64,000 nucleotides of DNA, from NCBI GenBank assembly GCA_018662225.1, contig JABJGO010000066.1, positions 124,001 through 188,000 on the forward strand. Direction: 5' to 3'. Origin of the DNA: Rhodospirillales bacterium. GTDB taxonomy: Bacteria; Pseudomonadota; Alphaproteobacteria; Rhodospirillales; Casp-alpha2. The notes under the pieces are model-generated. The model did no database searches, had not been told where the DNA came from, and was given only the letters and a program-made list of their open reading frames with translations. Of this stretch, positions 18,749 to 27,886 are shown piece by piece. Made by a program: the position numbers and the translations under genes. Each line of letters starts with the position of its first letter. The first letter of the stretch is position 1.

Positions 18749-19366
18749 ATGGCCGAAATGACCGAAGACGAAAAGAACGAGCGTCACGCCGAGAAGATGA
18801 AAAAGAAGAAGGCCGCCCGCGACAAAATTCTGGCCACCAAGACCATCGAAAAAGGTCTGATCATGGTTCATACCGGCAAGGGCAAAGGTAAGTCCACGGC
18901 GGCGATGGGTCTGGCGGCGCGGGCCGTGGGTAACGGCATGAAGGTGGGCATTATACAGTTTGTTAAAGGTGTATGGGAAACCGGCGAGCGCGTGGTGTTG
19001 GAAAAATTTCCCGACCTTTGTATCATGAAAGCCATGGGCGATGGCTTTACCTGGGAAACCCAGGACCGTGAACGCGATCTGGCCGCCGCACGGTCAGCAT
19101 GGGAATCAGCCAACGAAATGATGGCGGACCCCAGTTACGATATGGTCATTATGGACGAGCTGAACATCGTTCTGCGTTACGATAACCTGCCGCTGGAAGA
19201 AGTTATTGAAACACTACAGAACAAGCGCGAGATGCTGCATGTGGTGGTGACGGGTCGCAATGCCAAAGATGAACTGATCGAGATCGCTGATCTGGTGACA
19301 GAAATGACGCAAATCAAGCACCCGTTCCGTGGTGGTGTGAAAGCGCAAGTGGGGATTGAATTCTGA
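18749..19366 (+). CDS. cobO: Cob(I)yrinic acid a,c-diamide adenosyltransferase
   Basis: The CobA/CobO/BtuR-type corrinoid adenosyltransferase, which moves the 5'-deoxyadenosyl group of ATP to cobalt(I). The P-loop HTGKGKGKSTAA is at about 41-52 and MDELNIVLRYDNL follows in the middle. The first 30 residues are highly charged (EDEKNERHAEKMKKKK), as in many members. It comes 37 bases after cobN, and its TGA stop overlaps the ATG of the following lipoprotein gene. Confidence 0.95.
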   Translation: MAEMTEDEKNERHAEKMKKKKAARDKILATKTIEKGLIMVHTGKGKGKSTAAMGLAARAVGNGMKVGIIQFVKGVWETGERVVLEKFPDLCIMKAMGDGFTWETQDRERDLAAARSAWESANEMMADPSYDMVIMDELNIVLRYDNLPLEEVIETLQNKREMLHVVVTGRNAKDELIEIADLVTEMTQIKHPFRGGVKAQVGIEF

Positions 19367-20046
19367 TGCGTACTTATATTCTGGCTGTATTCTTCAGCAT
19401 CTTTATGACGGGCGCGTGTACGCAGTATACGGACCCGCCCCACATGGTGGCCCCCCGGATTATTGATCAATCCATCGACACGCTGGCCACGTTCCGCCAG
19501 CTGGAAAACATCGATTCCATCGACAAGCATATTCCGGGTGCGGCGGGCATTCTGATCCTGCCTCATGTGGTTAAGGGTGGATTCATAGCGGCGGCAGAGG
19601 CCGGTACTGGCGTTCTGTTGGCGCGCACCTCAGACGGAAGCTGGAGCTATCCGGCATTCTATGTTCTGGGCTCCGGTAGTATTGGATTGCAGCTCGGCGT
19701 GCAGGACGTGTCCATGATTCTGATTATTCGAAATCAGGGTGCCCTTCAGGCAGTCATCGAAAATCAGGGTAAATTCGGCGCCGACATCGGTTTGATGTTG
19801 GGTTATGTGGGGGCTGGATATGAAGGTTCAACCACCACCAATCTGGGGGCTGATATCATTGCCTTCATGGGACCGGGCATGGGCGCTTTTGGTGGCGTGT
19901 CGCTGGAAGGTGCAGCCCTGATCCGGCGCAATGATCTGAATGATTATTATTATGGTGCGGGCGCCTTGCCACAGGACATCGTGATCACGGGTAAATATAC
20001 CAATGCTGGTGCCGATCCCTTACGCATACGCATCGATCCGCAATAA
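19366..20046 (+). CDS. SYLF-domain (YSC84-like) exported protein
   Basis: A 226-residue protein with a hydrophobic leader and a cysteine at residue 18 (FMTGAC), which could be lipidated although the lipobox is imperfect. The remainder reads as a SYLF domain: IPGAAGILILPHVVKGGFIAAAEAGTGVL, then QLGVQDVSMILIIRNQGAL and FGADIGLMLGYVGAG. SYLF proteins bind lipids or lie at the cell envelope, and no corrinoid role is known for them. It is embedded in a B12 operon, its ATG overlapping the cobO stop and its stop lying five bases before cobQ, so it is certainly co-transcribed. Confidence 0.85.
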   Translation: MRTYILAVFFSIFMTGACTQYTDPPHMVAPRIIDQSIDTLATFRQLENIDSIDKHIPGAAGILILPHVVKGGFIAAAEAGTGVLLARTSDGSWSYPAFYVLGSGSIGLQLGVQDVSMILIIRNQGALQAVIENQGKFGADIGLMLGYVGAGYEGSTTTNLGADIIAFMGPGMGAFGGVSLEGAALIRRNDLNDYYYGAGALPQDIVITGKYTNAGADPLRIRIDPQ

Positions 20047-20051
20047 GCACC

Positions 20052-21524
20052 ATGGCCTCGACCACTTCCATCATGTTTCAGGGGACGGGCTCAGACGTGG
20101 GCAAGTCCCTGTTGGTGGCCGGGCTGTGTCGTGCCTATCACCGGCGTGGCCTTGTGGTCAGACCATTCAAACCACAGAACATGTCCAACAATGCCGCTGT
20201 TACCGAGGACGGAGGCGAGATCGGTAGGGCGCAGGCGTTGCAGGCCCGCGCGGCCTGTGTGCCCCTCAGCATCCATATGAATCCGGTGTTGTTGAAGCCC
20301 GAATCGGAAACCGGCTCGCAGGTTATTGTTCAGGGCAAAGTGGAAACCACCGCCAAGGCGCGGGATTACTACGCCCTTAAATCACAGCTTATGCCCCGCG
20401 TACTGGACAGCTTTTCGATTATCAGTGACGAAGCCGATCTGGTGATTGTTGAAGGCGCGGGCAGTGCGGCGGAGGTAAACCTGCGCGATAGTGACATCGC
20501 CAACATGGGCTTTGCTATCGCGGCAAATGTGCCGGTGGCACTGATCGGCGATATTGACCGTGGTGGCGTAATCGCCAGCTTTGTGGGCACACATGCATTG
20601 ATATCCCAAGCCGAGCGCGATCTGGTCTGCGGGTTTGTGGTCAACAAGTTTCGGGGTGACCCCAGCCTGTTTGATGATGCTATATCCCTGATCGAAGACC
20701 GCACCGGGTTCTCATCATTGGGTATCGTGCCTTACTTTGCCGACGCGCGGTTTTTGCCCAAGGAAGATGCCATGGCGCTTGATAATCGGGATGATCAGGA
20801 ACAGGCGAATGGGTTAATCAAGATCGCTGTGCCGCGCATTCCCCGTATCGCCAACTTCGATGACCTGGACCCGTTTATGGCGGAACCAAATGTCCAGGTG
20901 GTGATTGTGGAAGCGGGTAACCCCATCCCCGGCGATGCCCATGCGGTGCTGATCCCCGGATCAAAAGCCACTTTGGCGGATTACGCTTTCCTGTGTGAAC
21001 AGGGCTGGGATATCGACATCGCCGCACATCACCGCCGAGGCGGTATGGTGATCGGCCTGTGCGGCGGGTACCAGATGCTGGGCCAATCAATTTCTGATCC
21101 GAGCGGTACCGAGGGCCCGCCAGAAACCCGAAACGGTCTCGGTTTGTTGAATGTGAACACCGTTATGGGTGGCGAGAAAACGCTGGTGGAAACACAAGGC
21201 CAGGAAGTCTTGAGCCGCGCACTGGTGCGTGGCTATGAAATCCACATGGGCGACACCACTGGCGAAGACCGGAACCGCCCATGGTTTACCGTGCGCGGGT
21301 ATGAGCCGGAGGGGGCCTGTTCATCAGACGGTCTTGTGATGGGTAGTTACCTGCATGGCATGTTCGTCGAAGACGCATTCAGGCAAGCGTTCTTGTCGCG
21401 ACTGCGCGCCGGGCATCACAGCGATCTGGCGTTCGAAGACCGCATTGAGAAAACGCTGGATGGGTTGGCCACGCATCTGGAAGAACACATGGATCTGGAT
21501 AAATTGCTTAAGGCAGCAGGTTGA
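20052..21524 (+). CDS. cobQ: Cobyric acid synthase
   Basis: CobQ amidates the b, d, e and g carboxylates of adenosylcobyrinic acid a,c-diamide using glutamine and ATP. The 490-residue protein has the N-terminal P-loop-like MFQGTGSDVGKS, the signature RPFKPQNMSNNA, the segment LIGDIDRGGVIAS, and a C-terminal class I glutamine amidotransferase-like domain with nucleophile region GLCGGYQMLG near residue 334. It closes the rightward operon; its last 17 bases overlap the end of the convergent cbiB gene. Confidence 0.96.
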   Translation: MASTTSIMFQGTGSDVGKSLLVAGLCRAYHRRGLVVRPFKPQNMSNNAAVTEDGGEIGRAQALQARAACVPLSIHMNPVLLKPESETGSQVIVQGKVETTAKARDYYALKSQLMPRVLDSFSIISDEADLVIVEGAGSAAEVNLRDSDIANMGFAIAANVPVALIGDIDRGGVIASFVGTHALISQAERDLVCGFVVNKFRGDPSLFDDAISLIEDRTGFSSLGIVPYFADARFLPKEDAMALDNRDDQEQANGLIKIAVPRIPRIANFDDLDPFMAEPNVQVVIVEAGNPIPGDAHAVLIPGSKATLADYAFLCEQGWDIDIAAHHRRGGMVIGLCGGYQMLGQSISDPSGTEGPPETRNGLGLLNVNTVMGGEKTLVETQGQEVLSRALVRGYEIHMGDTTGEDRNRPWFTVRGYEPEGACSSDGLVMGSYLHGMFVEDAFRQAFLSRLRAGHHSDLAFEDRIEKTLDGLATHLEEHMDLDKLLKAAG

Positions 21525-22518
21525 TCCGCACCACCAACAGAACACCGACCCAGCCCGCATTAATCAGGCACGCCACGAAATACAGATAAAGTGCGCGGTT
21601 GATATGCACATAGGTCAGCTTGGCTGTGCCGTCGCCCATCCATGGGTCTTTCACAACCATATCCACATACCGGCGAGGACCAGCCAACGCCAAACCCAGT
21701 GCGCCCGCCATGGCACCTTCGGGCCAGCCCGCATTAGGGGATCGATGTTTGCCCGCATCGCGCCACATAACTTTAAAGCCTTTCAGGGCGTTGGCTTTGG
21801 GTGCGATCAGTGCGGCCAAACACAAAAATATGGCTGACAGCCGGGCCGGGATGATGTTGACAATGTCATCGATTCGCGCCGCCGAAAACCCAAAGGCACG
21901 ATATTTGGGCGACTTGTGCCCGATCATGGAATCCATGGTGTTGATGGCTTTGTAGACCAGCAACCCCGGAAAACCGAACAGCACATACCAGAACACCGGT
22001 GCCACCACGCCGTCGCCGAAATTTTCTGCCAATGATTCGATGGCTGCCCGAGCAACGCCGTGCTCGTCCAGTTGCGCCGGATCACGCCCGACGATATGTG
22101 ACACGGCGTCACGGGCGCTTTCCAGGCTATCATGGTGCAATGCCTTGCCCACTTTTTTCACGGCGTTGTACAGGCCCCGTTGCGCGATGAGACTGATGGT
22201 TAGAATGCATTCAATAATCCAGCCCCAGGGGTGGTTTTGGCCGAGCCACGAAACAGCAAACCCGACAACCCCGCAAACTCCGCTAATGATTATAACCGTC
22301 AGGAACCCACGTACAGCGCGGTCCATGTCAGACCGTGTTTCACGGTTCAACTTGCGATCGAACAGATCAATCATGCCGCCGATGATGACCACCGGATGTT
22401 TTACGAATCGGAAAACAAACCGCGCTTCGCCCAGGTAGGCTTCCACGCCGAGCGCGATCAGCATAATTACCAGTGGATCAAACCCGGCTGGCCCATTTAT
22501 CATATCGAAGCTAAACAT
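21508..22518 (-). CDS. cobD: Adenosylcobinamide-phosphate synthase
   Basis: This membrane enzyme (CbiB in Salmonella naming) attaches aminopropanol phosphate to adenosylcobyric acid. Hydrophobic segments are spread along the chain. The family text VEAYLGE lies near the N-terminus, followed by AIESLAENFGDGVVAPVFWY, YKAINTMDSMIGHKSPKY and RSPNAGWPEGAMAGALG. ATG 22518 gives 335 residues; an in-frame TTG at 22554 would add 12, and no ribosome site decides between them. The 3' end overlaps cobQ on the other strand. The L-threonine-O-3-phosphate decarboxylase that supplies aminopropanol phosphate is not in the window. Confidence 0.94.
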   Translation of the reverse strand: MFSFDMINGPAGFDPLVIMLIALGVEAYLGEARFVFRFVKHPVVIIGGMIDLFDRKLNRETRSDMDRAVRGFLTVIIISGVCGVVGFAVSWLGQNHPWGWIIECILTISLIAQRGLYNAVKKVGKALHHDSLESARDAVSHIVGRDPAQLDEHGVARAAIESLAENFGDGVVAPVFWYVLFGFPGLLVYKAINTMDSMIGHKSPKYRAFGFSAARIDDIVNIIPARLSAIFLCLAALIAPKANALKGFKVMWRDAGKHRSPNAGWPEGAMAGALGLALAGPRRYVDMVVKDPWMGDGTAKLTYVHINRALYLYFVACLINAGWVGVLLVVRINLLP

Positions 22519-22604
22519 GGAGTGCACAATGATCGGACAGGCCTCTACGGTCAATCACCCGAATAAGATGCTATGATGCGATTCGCGTGACGGTCATATA
22601 ATAG

Positions 22605-23657
22605 ATGGATACAACAACGGCAATGGATGCGCTTTCCCGAGCTTTGGAACTAATCGGCATTAGCTTACCGAACCCTGTACCCGTTTTGGGCGGAGTGCTG
22701 ATCATCGCCCTTATTGTTGCATTGGTCATTCGACAGAAACGCGCCGCCCGGCGATTGTCCAAACCGGCACCCGTTATCGATAAGCTACCGCCCAATATGG
22801 AGATGGCGAATGCGGAAACAGGCGTTTCGGACGAACGGCAGGAGCCCGCGTTGGGGACCCCGGTTTCGGACATTCCCCTTCCATCGGATCACGCATTTTC
22901 TCGTCTGTCCGGTCTCGACGACAGCCTGAGCACTGAATTGACGGCTGCGCGACAGTTGCTGGATGATGGCAATGTGTCGACGGCCATTGAGGCATTGTCT
23001 CGCATGGGTGAGATGGAGCAAGGTGCCGGGCGTGACCTGCGGCGTCAGGCAGACGCCCGCCTGTCCGGGGCCGCCACCATTCATCTGGTATCCGGTGATT
23101 TGAAGCTGGCCAATGACGACGTGGTTGGTGCCATGGCTGAATACGGTGAAGCCATCGAAGCGGTGCCGCGTGGCCGTGATACGTTGATGGCGGAATGCCT
23201 AAACAAACATGGTGCGGCGGCTTATGCGGCCCAGGACCTGGATACGGCGGCAGCATCGTTCAAACGGGCGGCACGAATTATTGAACGTATTCGGGGCCTG
23301 AACCACCCTGATGTGGCAACGGCGATTAGCAATCTGGCCATGCTTCACTACGTGCGTGGCGATCTGGCAGCGGCTGAGCCTCTATACAGCCGTGCATTGG
23401 AAATTGACGAATCGTCATTTGGCAAAAATGCCACCGAGGTCGCCACCGATTTGAACAACATGGCGTTGTTGTATCAGAAACAAGGCCGGCTGGATGATGC
23501 AGAAGTCCTGTTTGCTCGCGCCCTCAGCATTAAGGAAAGCCAGTTTGACGCTGGTCATCCCAGTCTGGTCACGGGCTTGCGAAATTATGCGGCGCTATTG
23601 CGTGATATGGATCGCGGGGTTGAGGCCGAGGCTTACGAGCGCCGGGCGGAAGCCTGA
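22605..23657 (+). CDS. Membrane-anchored tetratricopeptide-repeat protein
   Basis: A 350-residue protein with one transmembrane segment at about 25-43 and a cytoplasmic-type basic flank (RQKRAARR). A linker rich in P and E follows, then at least four helix pairs of the TPR_10/TPR_12 kind, for example HPDVATAISNLAMLHYVRGD and LNNMALLYQKQGRLDDA. Such repeats bind partner proteins. It is divergent from cobD and converges with the MFS gene, overlapping its end by 25 bases. Nothing links it directly to cobalamin beyond position. Confidence 0.85.
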   Translation: MDTTTAMDALSRALELIGISLPNPVPVLGGVLIIALIVALVIRQKRAARRLSKPAPVIDKLPPNMEMANAETGVSDERQEPALGTPVSDIPLPSDHAFSRLSGLDDSLSTELTAARQLLDDGNVSTAIEALSRMGEMEQGAGRDLRRQADARLSGAATIHLVSGDLKLANDDVVGAMAEYGEAIEAVPRGRDTLMAECLNKHGAAAYAAQDLDTAAASFKRAARIIERIRGLNHPDVATAISNLAMLHYVRGDLAAAEPLYSRALEIDESSFGKNATEVATDLNNMALLYQKQGRLDDAEVLFARALSIKESQFDAGHPSLVTGLRNYAALLRDMDRGVEAEAYERRAEA

Positions 23658-24856
23658 TTTTTTAGTGTCCTGTATATACCCCGGGCGCTGATCAAAACAG
23701 TGAACAGCAGAGCCGATGCGCTCATCAGTGCCATCAGGCCATGGGGTTCCCATAATTCGATTGCGTACCCGGCGGCGGGTGGACCGACGATGTTTGAAAT
23801 CTCATAGGCCACCACGAACGCGGCGCAGGCCGCGGTCAGGCTGCCACCCTTGAAACGCTCACCCAGCATAGCCAGCGATACGGTATACAGCGCCCATATA
23901 CAGCCGCCCCACACAAACAGTACGGCACCCATGGCATACAGATTATCAGCCATCAGAGTGACGCCGATGGGTCCAAAGATGCCAACGATACCACACAACA
24001 CCAGCACCAGTCGGCCATTGGTTTTCTCGGCCAGCCATGCGATCGGCAGTTGCAAGACCACATTGCCCAGAACAAACACGCTCAACAATTGAATAGATAT
24101 CTCCTGCTCGTAACCCATGCGTAAACCCCAGATGGGCAGGAAGCTGAACATGGACATATCAACCATGCCACAGACCAGCGCCGCGGCCAGCAACGATGGC
24201 ATGGCGATCAGGATGCCTGAGATTTTCATATCATTGGCAAGATTGAGGACCGGGGCCATCTTCCCGATGAGCGCAAATGGTATGAGGCTGAATGCAATAA
24301 GTATGGCGAATACCATATATGGCCAGAAATCGCCCACGCCGATCATGGTCAGCATGAATGGCCCAACGGCGAAGCTGGTCGCCATGACCGCGCCATACAT
24401 GGCGGTAATGCGGTTTCGCATTTTCTCTGAGGCGATAGAGTTCAGCCAGGATTCGGAAATAATCCAGGACATGCCGCCAAACACGCCGGCCACAAACCTT
24501 AAAGCGAGCCATTCATTATAGGTGTTGAATATGGGTAACAGGGCGACCATGACCAGCGAGCCAACGCTGGACAGGAATATTGTGTTCAGGGTTCCAAGTC
24601 GACTGACAATGAACGGCACGAACGGTGCGACCAGAATGACGCCGATGGGCGTTACGGCCCCAATAATACCAATGCTAAGGGTCGAATAGCCGTTCCCCTC
24701 CAGCGTTAGCGCCATCAGCGGCATTAGCCCGGCGTATGAGATCCCCCACGTGAAAACAGCCGCATAGATCGCCACCAACGATATGGTGCGCTGACGGCTG
24801 GTTAGCGTTGATCCCGTTGCCGTTTGTTCGATTTCTATTTCAGCTTTAGTGGTCAT
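23633..24856 (-). CDS. Major facilitator superfamily transporter
   Basis: A 407-residue MFS permease with about twelve hydrophobic segments. It resembles the YfkF/CynX-like or tetracycline-resistance-like group of small-molecule exporters; PIGVILVAPFVPFIVSRLG carries the usual loop 2-3 region and GVFGGMSWIISESWLNSIA is similar to the YcaD/UMF-type transporters. Substrate unknown; in this setting a corrinoid or precursor cannot be proposed from sequence. ATG 24856 is chosen because AGGGTAGGC precedes it, and the 41 residues of open frame upstream are hydrophilic and atypical. Confidence 0.85.
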   Translation of the reverse strand: MTTKAEIEIEQTATGSTLTSRQRTISLVAIYAAVFTWGISYAGLMPLMALTLEGNGYSTLSIGIIGAVTPIGVILVAPFVPFIVSRLGTLNTIFLSSVGSLVMVALLPIFNTYNEWLALRFVAGVFGGMSWIISESWLNSIASEKMRNRITAMYGAVMATSFAVGPFMLTMIGVGDFWPYMVFAILIAFSLIPFALIGKMAPVLNLANDMKISGILIAMPSLLAAALVCGMVDMSMFSFLPIWGLRMGYEQEISIQLLSVFVLGNVVLQLPIAWLAEKTNGRLVLVLCGIVGIFGPIGVTLMADNLYAMGAVLFVWGGCIWALYTVSLAMLGERFKGGSLTAACAAFVVAYEISNIVGPPAAGYAIELWEPHGLMALMSASALLFTVLISARGIYRTLKNQASARRS

Positions 24857-25058
24857 GCCTACCCTTCGCCCGGCGAGTGGCCCATTGTCAACCGTCTCAT
24901 CTATGGTGATGAGGGGAGAGGATAGTTTTTGTCGGATTTCGGTGTTTCCCTCAAGCTGGAAACAGCTATAGTGCGCCAACTACATACAAGCATATACAGG
25001 CGGAGGCGATGACCACCTGTACTCATACACGCGCAGCTCGAAGGCAAGGACCAGGCTC

Positions 25059-26030
25059 TTGGAAAACTCCACCGCCATTATGATATGTGGTCACGGCAGC
25101 CGTGACCAATCCGCCGTTGACGAATTCAATTCGTTGGCGGCCCATTTCCGTGACCGTCTGCCCAATTATGATGTGGAAAGCGGGTTTCTGGAATTCGCCA
25201 CGCCGGTTATCAGTGAAGGCCTGGATAAGTTGCGCGATCGGGGCGCAAAAAAAATCATCTGTATTCCCAGCATGTTGTTTGCCGCGGGCCATGTGAAGAA
25301 CGATCTGCCGTCCGAGGTAAATAACTACGGCGCTGCGAATGACGGCTTGGAAATGGTTTTTGGTGGCGAATTGGCTATCGATCCTAAATTACTGGAAGCC
25401 GCCAAGCAGCGCATCGAAGAATGCGAAGCTGCTGCTGAGACTACCGTTGCGCGCGAAGATACGCTGTTGATGGTCGTGGGGCGGGGCACCAACGATTCAG
25501 ATGCCAATTCCAATGTTAGCAAGGTCGCCCGCATGTTGTGGGAAGGCATGGGTTTTGGCTGGGCCGAGGTAAGCTATTCCGGCGTTGCCTATCCGCTGGT
25601 GGATGCGGGTATGGAGCGGGCCATGAAGCTGGGCTATAAACGCATCATCGTTTTTCCTTATTTTCTGTTCACGGGTATTTTGGTCCGGCGCATTTATGCG
25701 TGGGCCGATGAGGCCGCCGCCGCAAACCCGGATGTGGAAGTTCTCAACGCTGGATACCTCAATGATCATCCGCTGGTTATTGATACCTTTATTGAACGGG
25801 TTGGGCAGGCGCTTGAAGGCGATAACGCCATGAATTGTTTGTTGTGCAAATATCGTGACCAGATTATCGGCTATGAAGGTGACGTGGGTACGGCACAGGT
25901 GGGCCATCATCATCACGTTCAGGGTGTGGGCACGGACGGGCACGGCGCCCATGACCACGGTGTGCATCACGGCCATCACCATCATCCCGGGCACGGCCAT
26001 AGCCACGACCACGATCATTCCAAAGACTAG
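25059..26030 (+). CDS. cbiX: CbiX-type sirohydrochlorin cobaltochelatase with His-rich tail
   Basis: Inserts cobalt into sirohydrochlorin at the start of the cobalt-early B12 route. The N-terminal half starts MICGHGSRD and has FLEFATPVISEGL; the second half repeats the fold with VVGRGTNDSDANS and SYSGVAYPLV. It carries MNCLLC at 258-263, matching the MxCxxC iron-sulfur motif reported for long CbiX proteins, and a C-terminal tail from about residue 283 packed with histidines (HHHH, HHGHHHH, HSHDHDH). TTG 25059 is taken as the start: AAGGA lies eight bases upstream. It leads the cobH-cobL-cobI-cobJ operon. Confidence 0.92.
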   Translation: MENSTAIMICGHGSRDQSAVDEFNSLAAHFRDRLPNYDVESGFLEFATPVISEGLDKLRDRGAKKIICIPSMLFAAGHVKNDLPSEVNNYGAANDGLEMVFGGELAIDPKLLEAAKQRIEECEAAAETTVAREDTLLMVVGRGTNDSDANSNVSKVARMLWEGMGFGWAEVSYSGVAYPLVDAGMERAMKLGYKRIIVFPYFLFTGILVRRIYAWADEAAAANPDVEVLNAGYLNDHPLVIDTFIERVGQALEGDNAMNCLLCKYRDQIIGYEGDVGTAQVGHHHHVQGVGTDGHGAHDHGVHHGHHHHPGHGHSHDHDHSKD

Positions 26031-26039
26031 GCACGCGTT

Positions 26040-26666
26040 ATGTTCGATTACATTCGTGATCCACAGGTGATTTACGATCAGTCTTTCGCCACCATCCGGG
26101 CGGAAACCGATCTGGATGCTCTGGCCCCGGATATAGCAACCGTTGCTGTGCGTCTGATCCATGCCTGTGGCATGACCGATATCTGTGACGACTTATCTTA
26201 TTCAGACGATGTGGTTTCATCTGTGAAATCGGCACTGGCAGCGGGAAAACCCGTGATCACCGATGTGCGCATGGTGGCCGAGGGCATCATCCGAAACCGA
26301 CTTCCATCGGATAACGTGGTGATCTGTACCCTGAATGACGCGTCCGTGTCGGATCATGCCAGGACCACCCGTAACACCCGGTCGGCAGCCGCTGTTGATT
26401 TATGGGGTGATAATCTGGCGGGCGCGGTGGTTGCCATCGGCAACGCGCCCACGGCCCTGTTTCGCTTGTTAGAGATCCTTCATCAGGGGGCCCCGAAACC
26501 GGCGGCTATTTTGGGCTTTCCTGTGGGGTTTGTGGGCGCTGTTGAATCCAAAGACGCGCTGATTGAACGCGCTGGCGACGTACCCTATATGACGTTGCGT
26601 GGTCGTCGAGGGGGCAGTGCCATGGCGGCGGCGGCCGTGAATGCCATGGCGGGGGAACCAGCATGA
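26040..26666 (+). CDS. cobH: Precorrin-8X methylmutase
   Basis: CobH/CbiC moves the C11 methyl group to C12, producing (cobalt-)hydrogenobyrinate. The 208-residue protein has AVRLIHACGMTDI with the catalytic-region histidine, then DVRMVAEGI, AVVAIGNAPTALFRLLE and GFPVGFVGAVESK, in the family order. It starts nine bases after cbiX and its stop overlaps the cobL start by four bases (ATGA), so translation is coupled. Confidence 0.96.
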   Translation: MFDYIRDPQVIYDQSFATIRAETDLDALAPDIATVAVRLIHACGMTDICDDLSYSDDVVSSVKSALAAGKPVITDVRMVAEGIIRNRLPSDNVVICTLNDASVSDHARTTRNTRSAAAVDLWGDNLAGAVVAIGNAPTALFRLLEILHQGAPKPAAILGFPVGFVGAVESKDALIERAGDVPYMTLRGRRGGSAMAAAAVNAMAGEPA

Positions 26667-27886
26667 GCAGTTGGATTACCGTCATTGGCGTTGGTGCAGA
26701 CGGGCTGGATGGCCTGACATCGTCCACCCGCGACCACGTAGCCTGCGCTGATTTACTGGTAGGGGGCGAGCGCCATCAGGCTATGGTGCCGGACAGCGAC
26801 CTCAAAGCCGGGGCCGAGCGCCTGACCTGGTCCTGTGGCATTGCATCCGCCATGGATGAGATTGCCAACTGGCGGGGCAAATCCGTTGTGGTGCTGGCAT
26901 CCGGCGATCCACTTTATTTTGGTGCTGGCAGCACGCTTGCCCGACATTTCGGCGCTGCTGAAATCAACGTTATCCCCTATCCGGGGGCTTTCAGTCTGGC
27001 CTGTGCCCGCATGGTCTGGCCGATTCCTGACGCAACCACCATGACCGTGCATGGCCGCGCACACGCGGGCCTTAACCTGCACATTCGTCCCGGCGCCCGC
27101 ATTGTGGCGCTGAGCTGGAATGGCGAAAGTCCGGCCAAGCTAGCGAACATTCTGCGTGATCGAGGCTTCGGTCCCAGCACCATCGTTGTGTTCAGCGACA
27201 TGGGTACAGTCGAAGAACAACGCTTTGACGGCACGGCAGAGAACTGGCCACACGCCACGGTACCAGACCTCAACACCGTCTGTATCGATTGCACCCCCGG
27301 ACCTGATGCCAACTGGTGGCCCCGCACGCCGGGCTTGCCGGAAGAGGCGTTTGAGCACGACAGTCAGATCACAAAACGCGAAGTACGTGCGGCAACGCTG
27401 GCCGCACTGGCCCCTCAGCCGGGTGAATTGTTGTGGGACGTGGGGGCCGGATGCGGGTCGGTGTCTGTTGAATGGCTGCGTAGCACAGATGGCACCCGCG
27501 CCATCGCCATCGAACGCCATGAAGACCGGCTCAAATATATCGAAACCAATGCCAGCACGCTGGGCGTGCCTCGTTTGGAGATTGTTGCGGGTGAAGCACC
27601 TTCGGCGTTGAGCGATCTGGCCACACCGGATGCCATCTTCATCGGTGGTGGTGTCTCCAATGCGGATATTCTGAAAGCCTGCTGGGAAAGGCTGGCCGGT
27701 GGTGGACGCATGGTCGCCAACGCCGTCACGCTGGAAGCTCAACAGCAACTGATGAATTTCGGTGCCAGCCATGATGCCACCTTTACCCGTATGAGCGTGG
27801 CCCGCTCTGGCGCAGTGGGTGAATTGACCACGTTACGTCCCATGATGGACGTGTTGCAACTCTACGTAAGGAAGAACGATACATGA
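26663..27886 (+). CDS. cobL: Precorrin-6Y C5,15-methyltransferase (decarboxylating)
   Basis: A fusion of the CbiE and CbiT activities. Residues 1 to about 200 form a tetrapyrrole methyltransferase domain (VIGVGADGLDGL, VVLASGDPLYFGAG). From about 225 a Rossmann-type SAM domain follows, with LLWDVGAGCGSVSVEW near 253-268. Together they methylate C5 and C15 and remove the acetate carboxyl at C12. At 407 residues it matches other CobL proteins. It is coupled by ATGA overlaps to cobH and cobI. Confidence 0.95.
   Translation: MSSWITVIGVGADGLDGLTSSTRDHVACADLLVGGERHQAMVPDSDLKAGAERLTWSCGIASAMDEIANWRGKSVVVLASGDPLYFGAGSTLARHFGAAEINVIPYPGAFSLACARMVWPIPDATTMTVHGRAHAGLNLHIRPGARIVALSWNGESPAKLANILRDRGFGPSTIVVFSDMGTVEEQRFDGTAENWPHATVPDLNTVCIDCTPGPDANWWPRTPGLPEEAFEHDSQITKREVRAATLAALAPQPGELLWDVGAGCGSVSVEWLRSTDGTRAIAIERHEDRLKYIETNASTLGVPRLEIVAGEAPSALSDLATPDAIFIGGGVSNADILKACWERLAGGGRMVANAVTLEAQQQLMNFGASHDATFTRMSVARSGAVGELTTLRPMMDVLQLYVRKNDT

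Noticed and set aside
24857-25058. Possible cobalamin riboswitch before cbiX
   Set aside because: I looked for the B12-box consensus and a long structured leader; the space is short and no match was seen by eye. A covariance-model search would settle it.
25900-26020. CAT/CAC-rich stretch as a DNA repeat element
   Set aside because: It is explained by the histidine codons of the CbiX tail.
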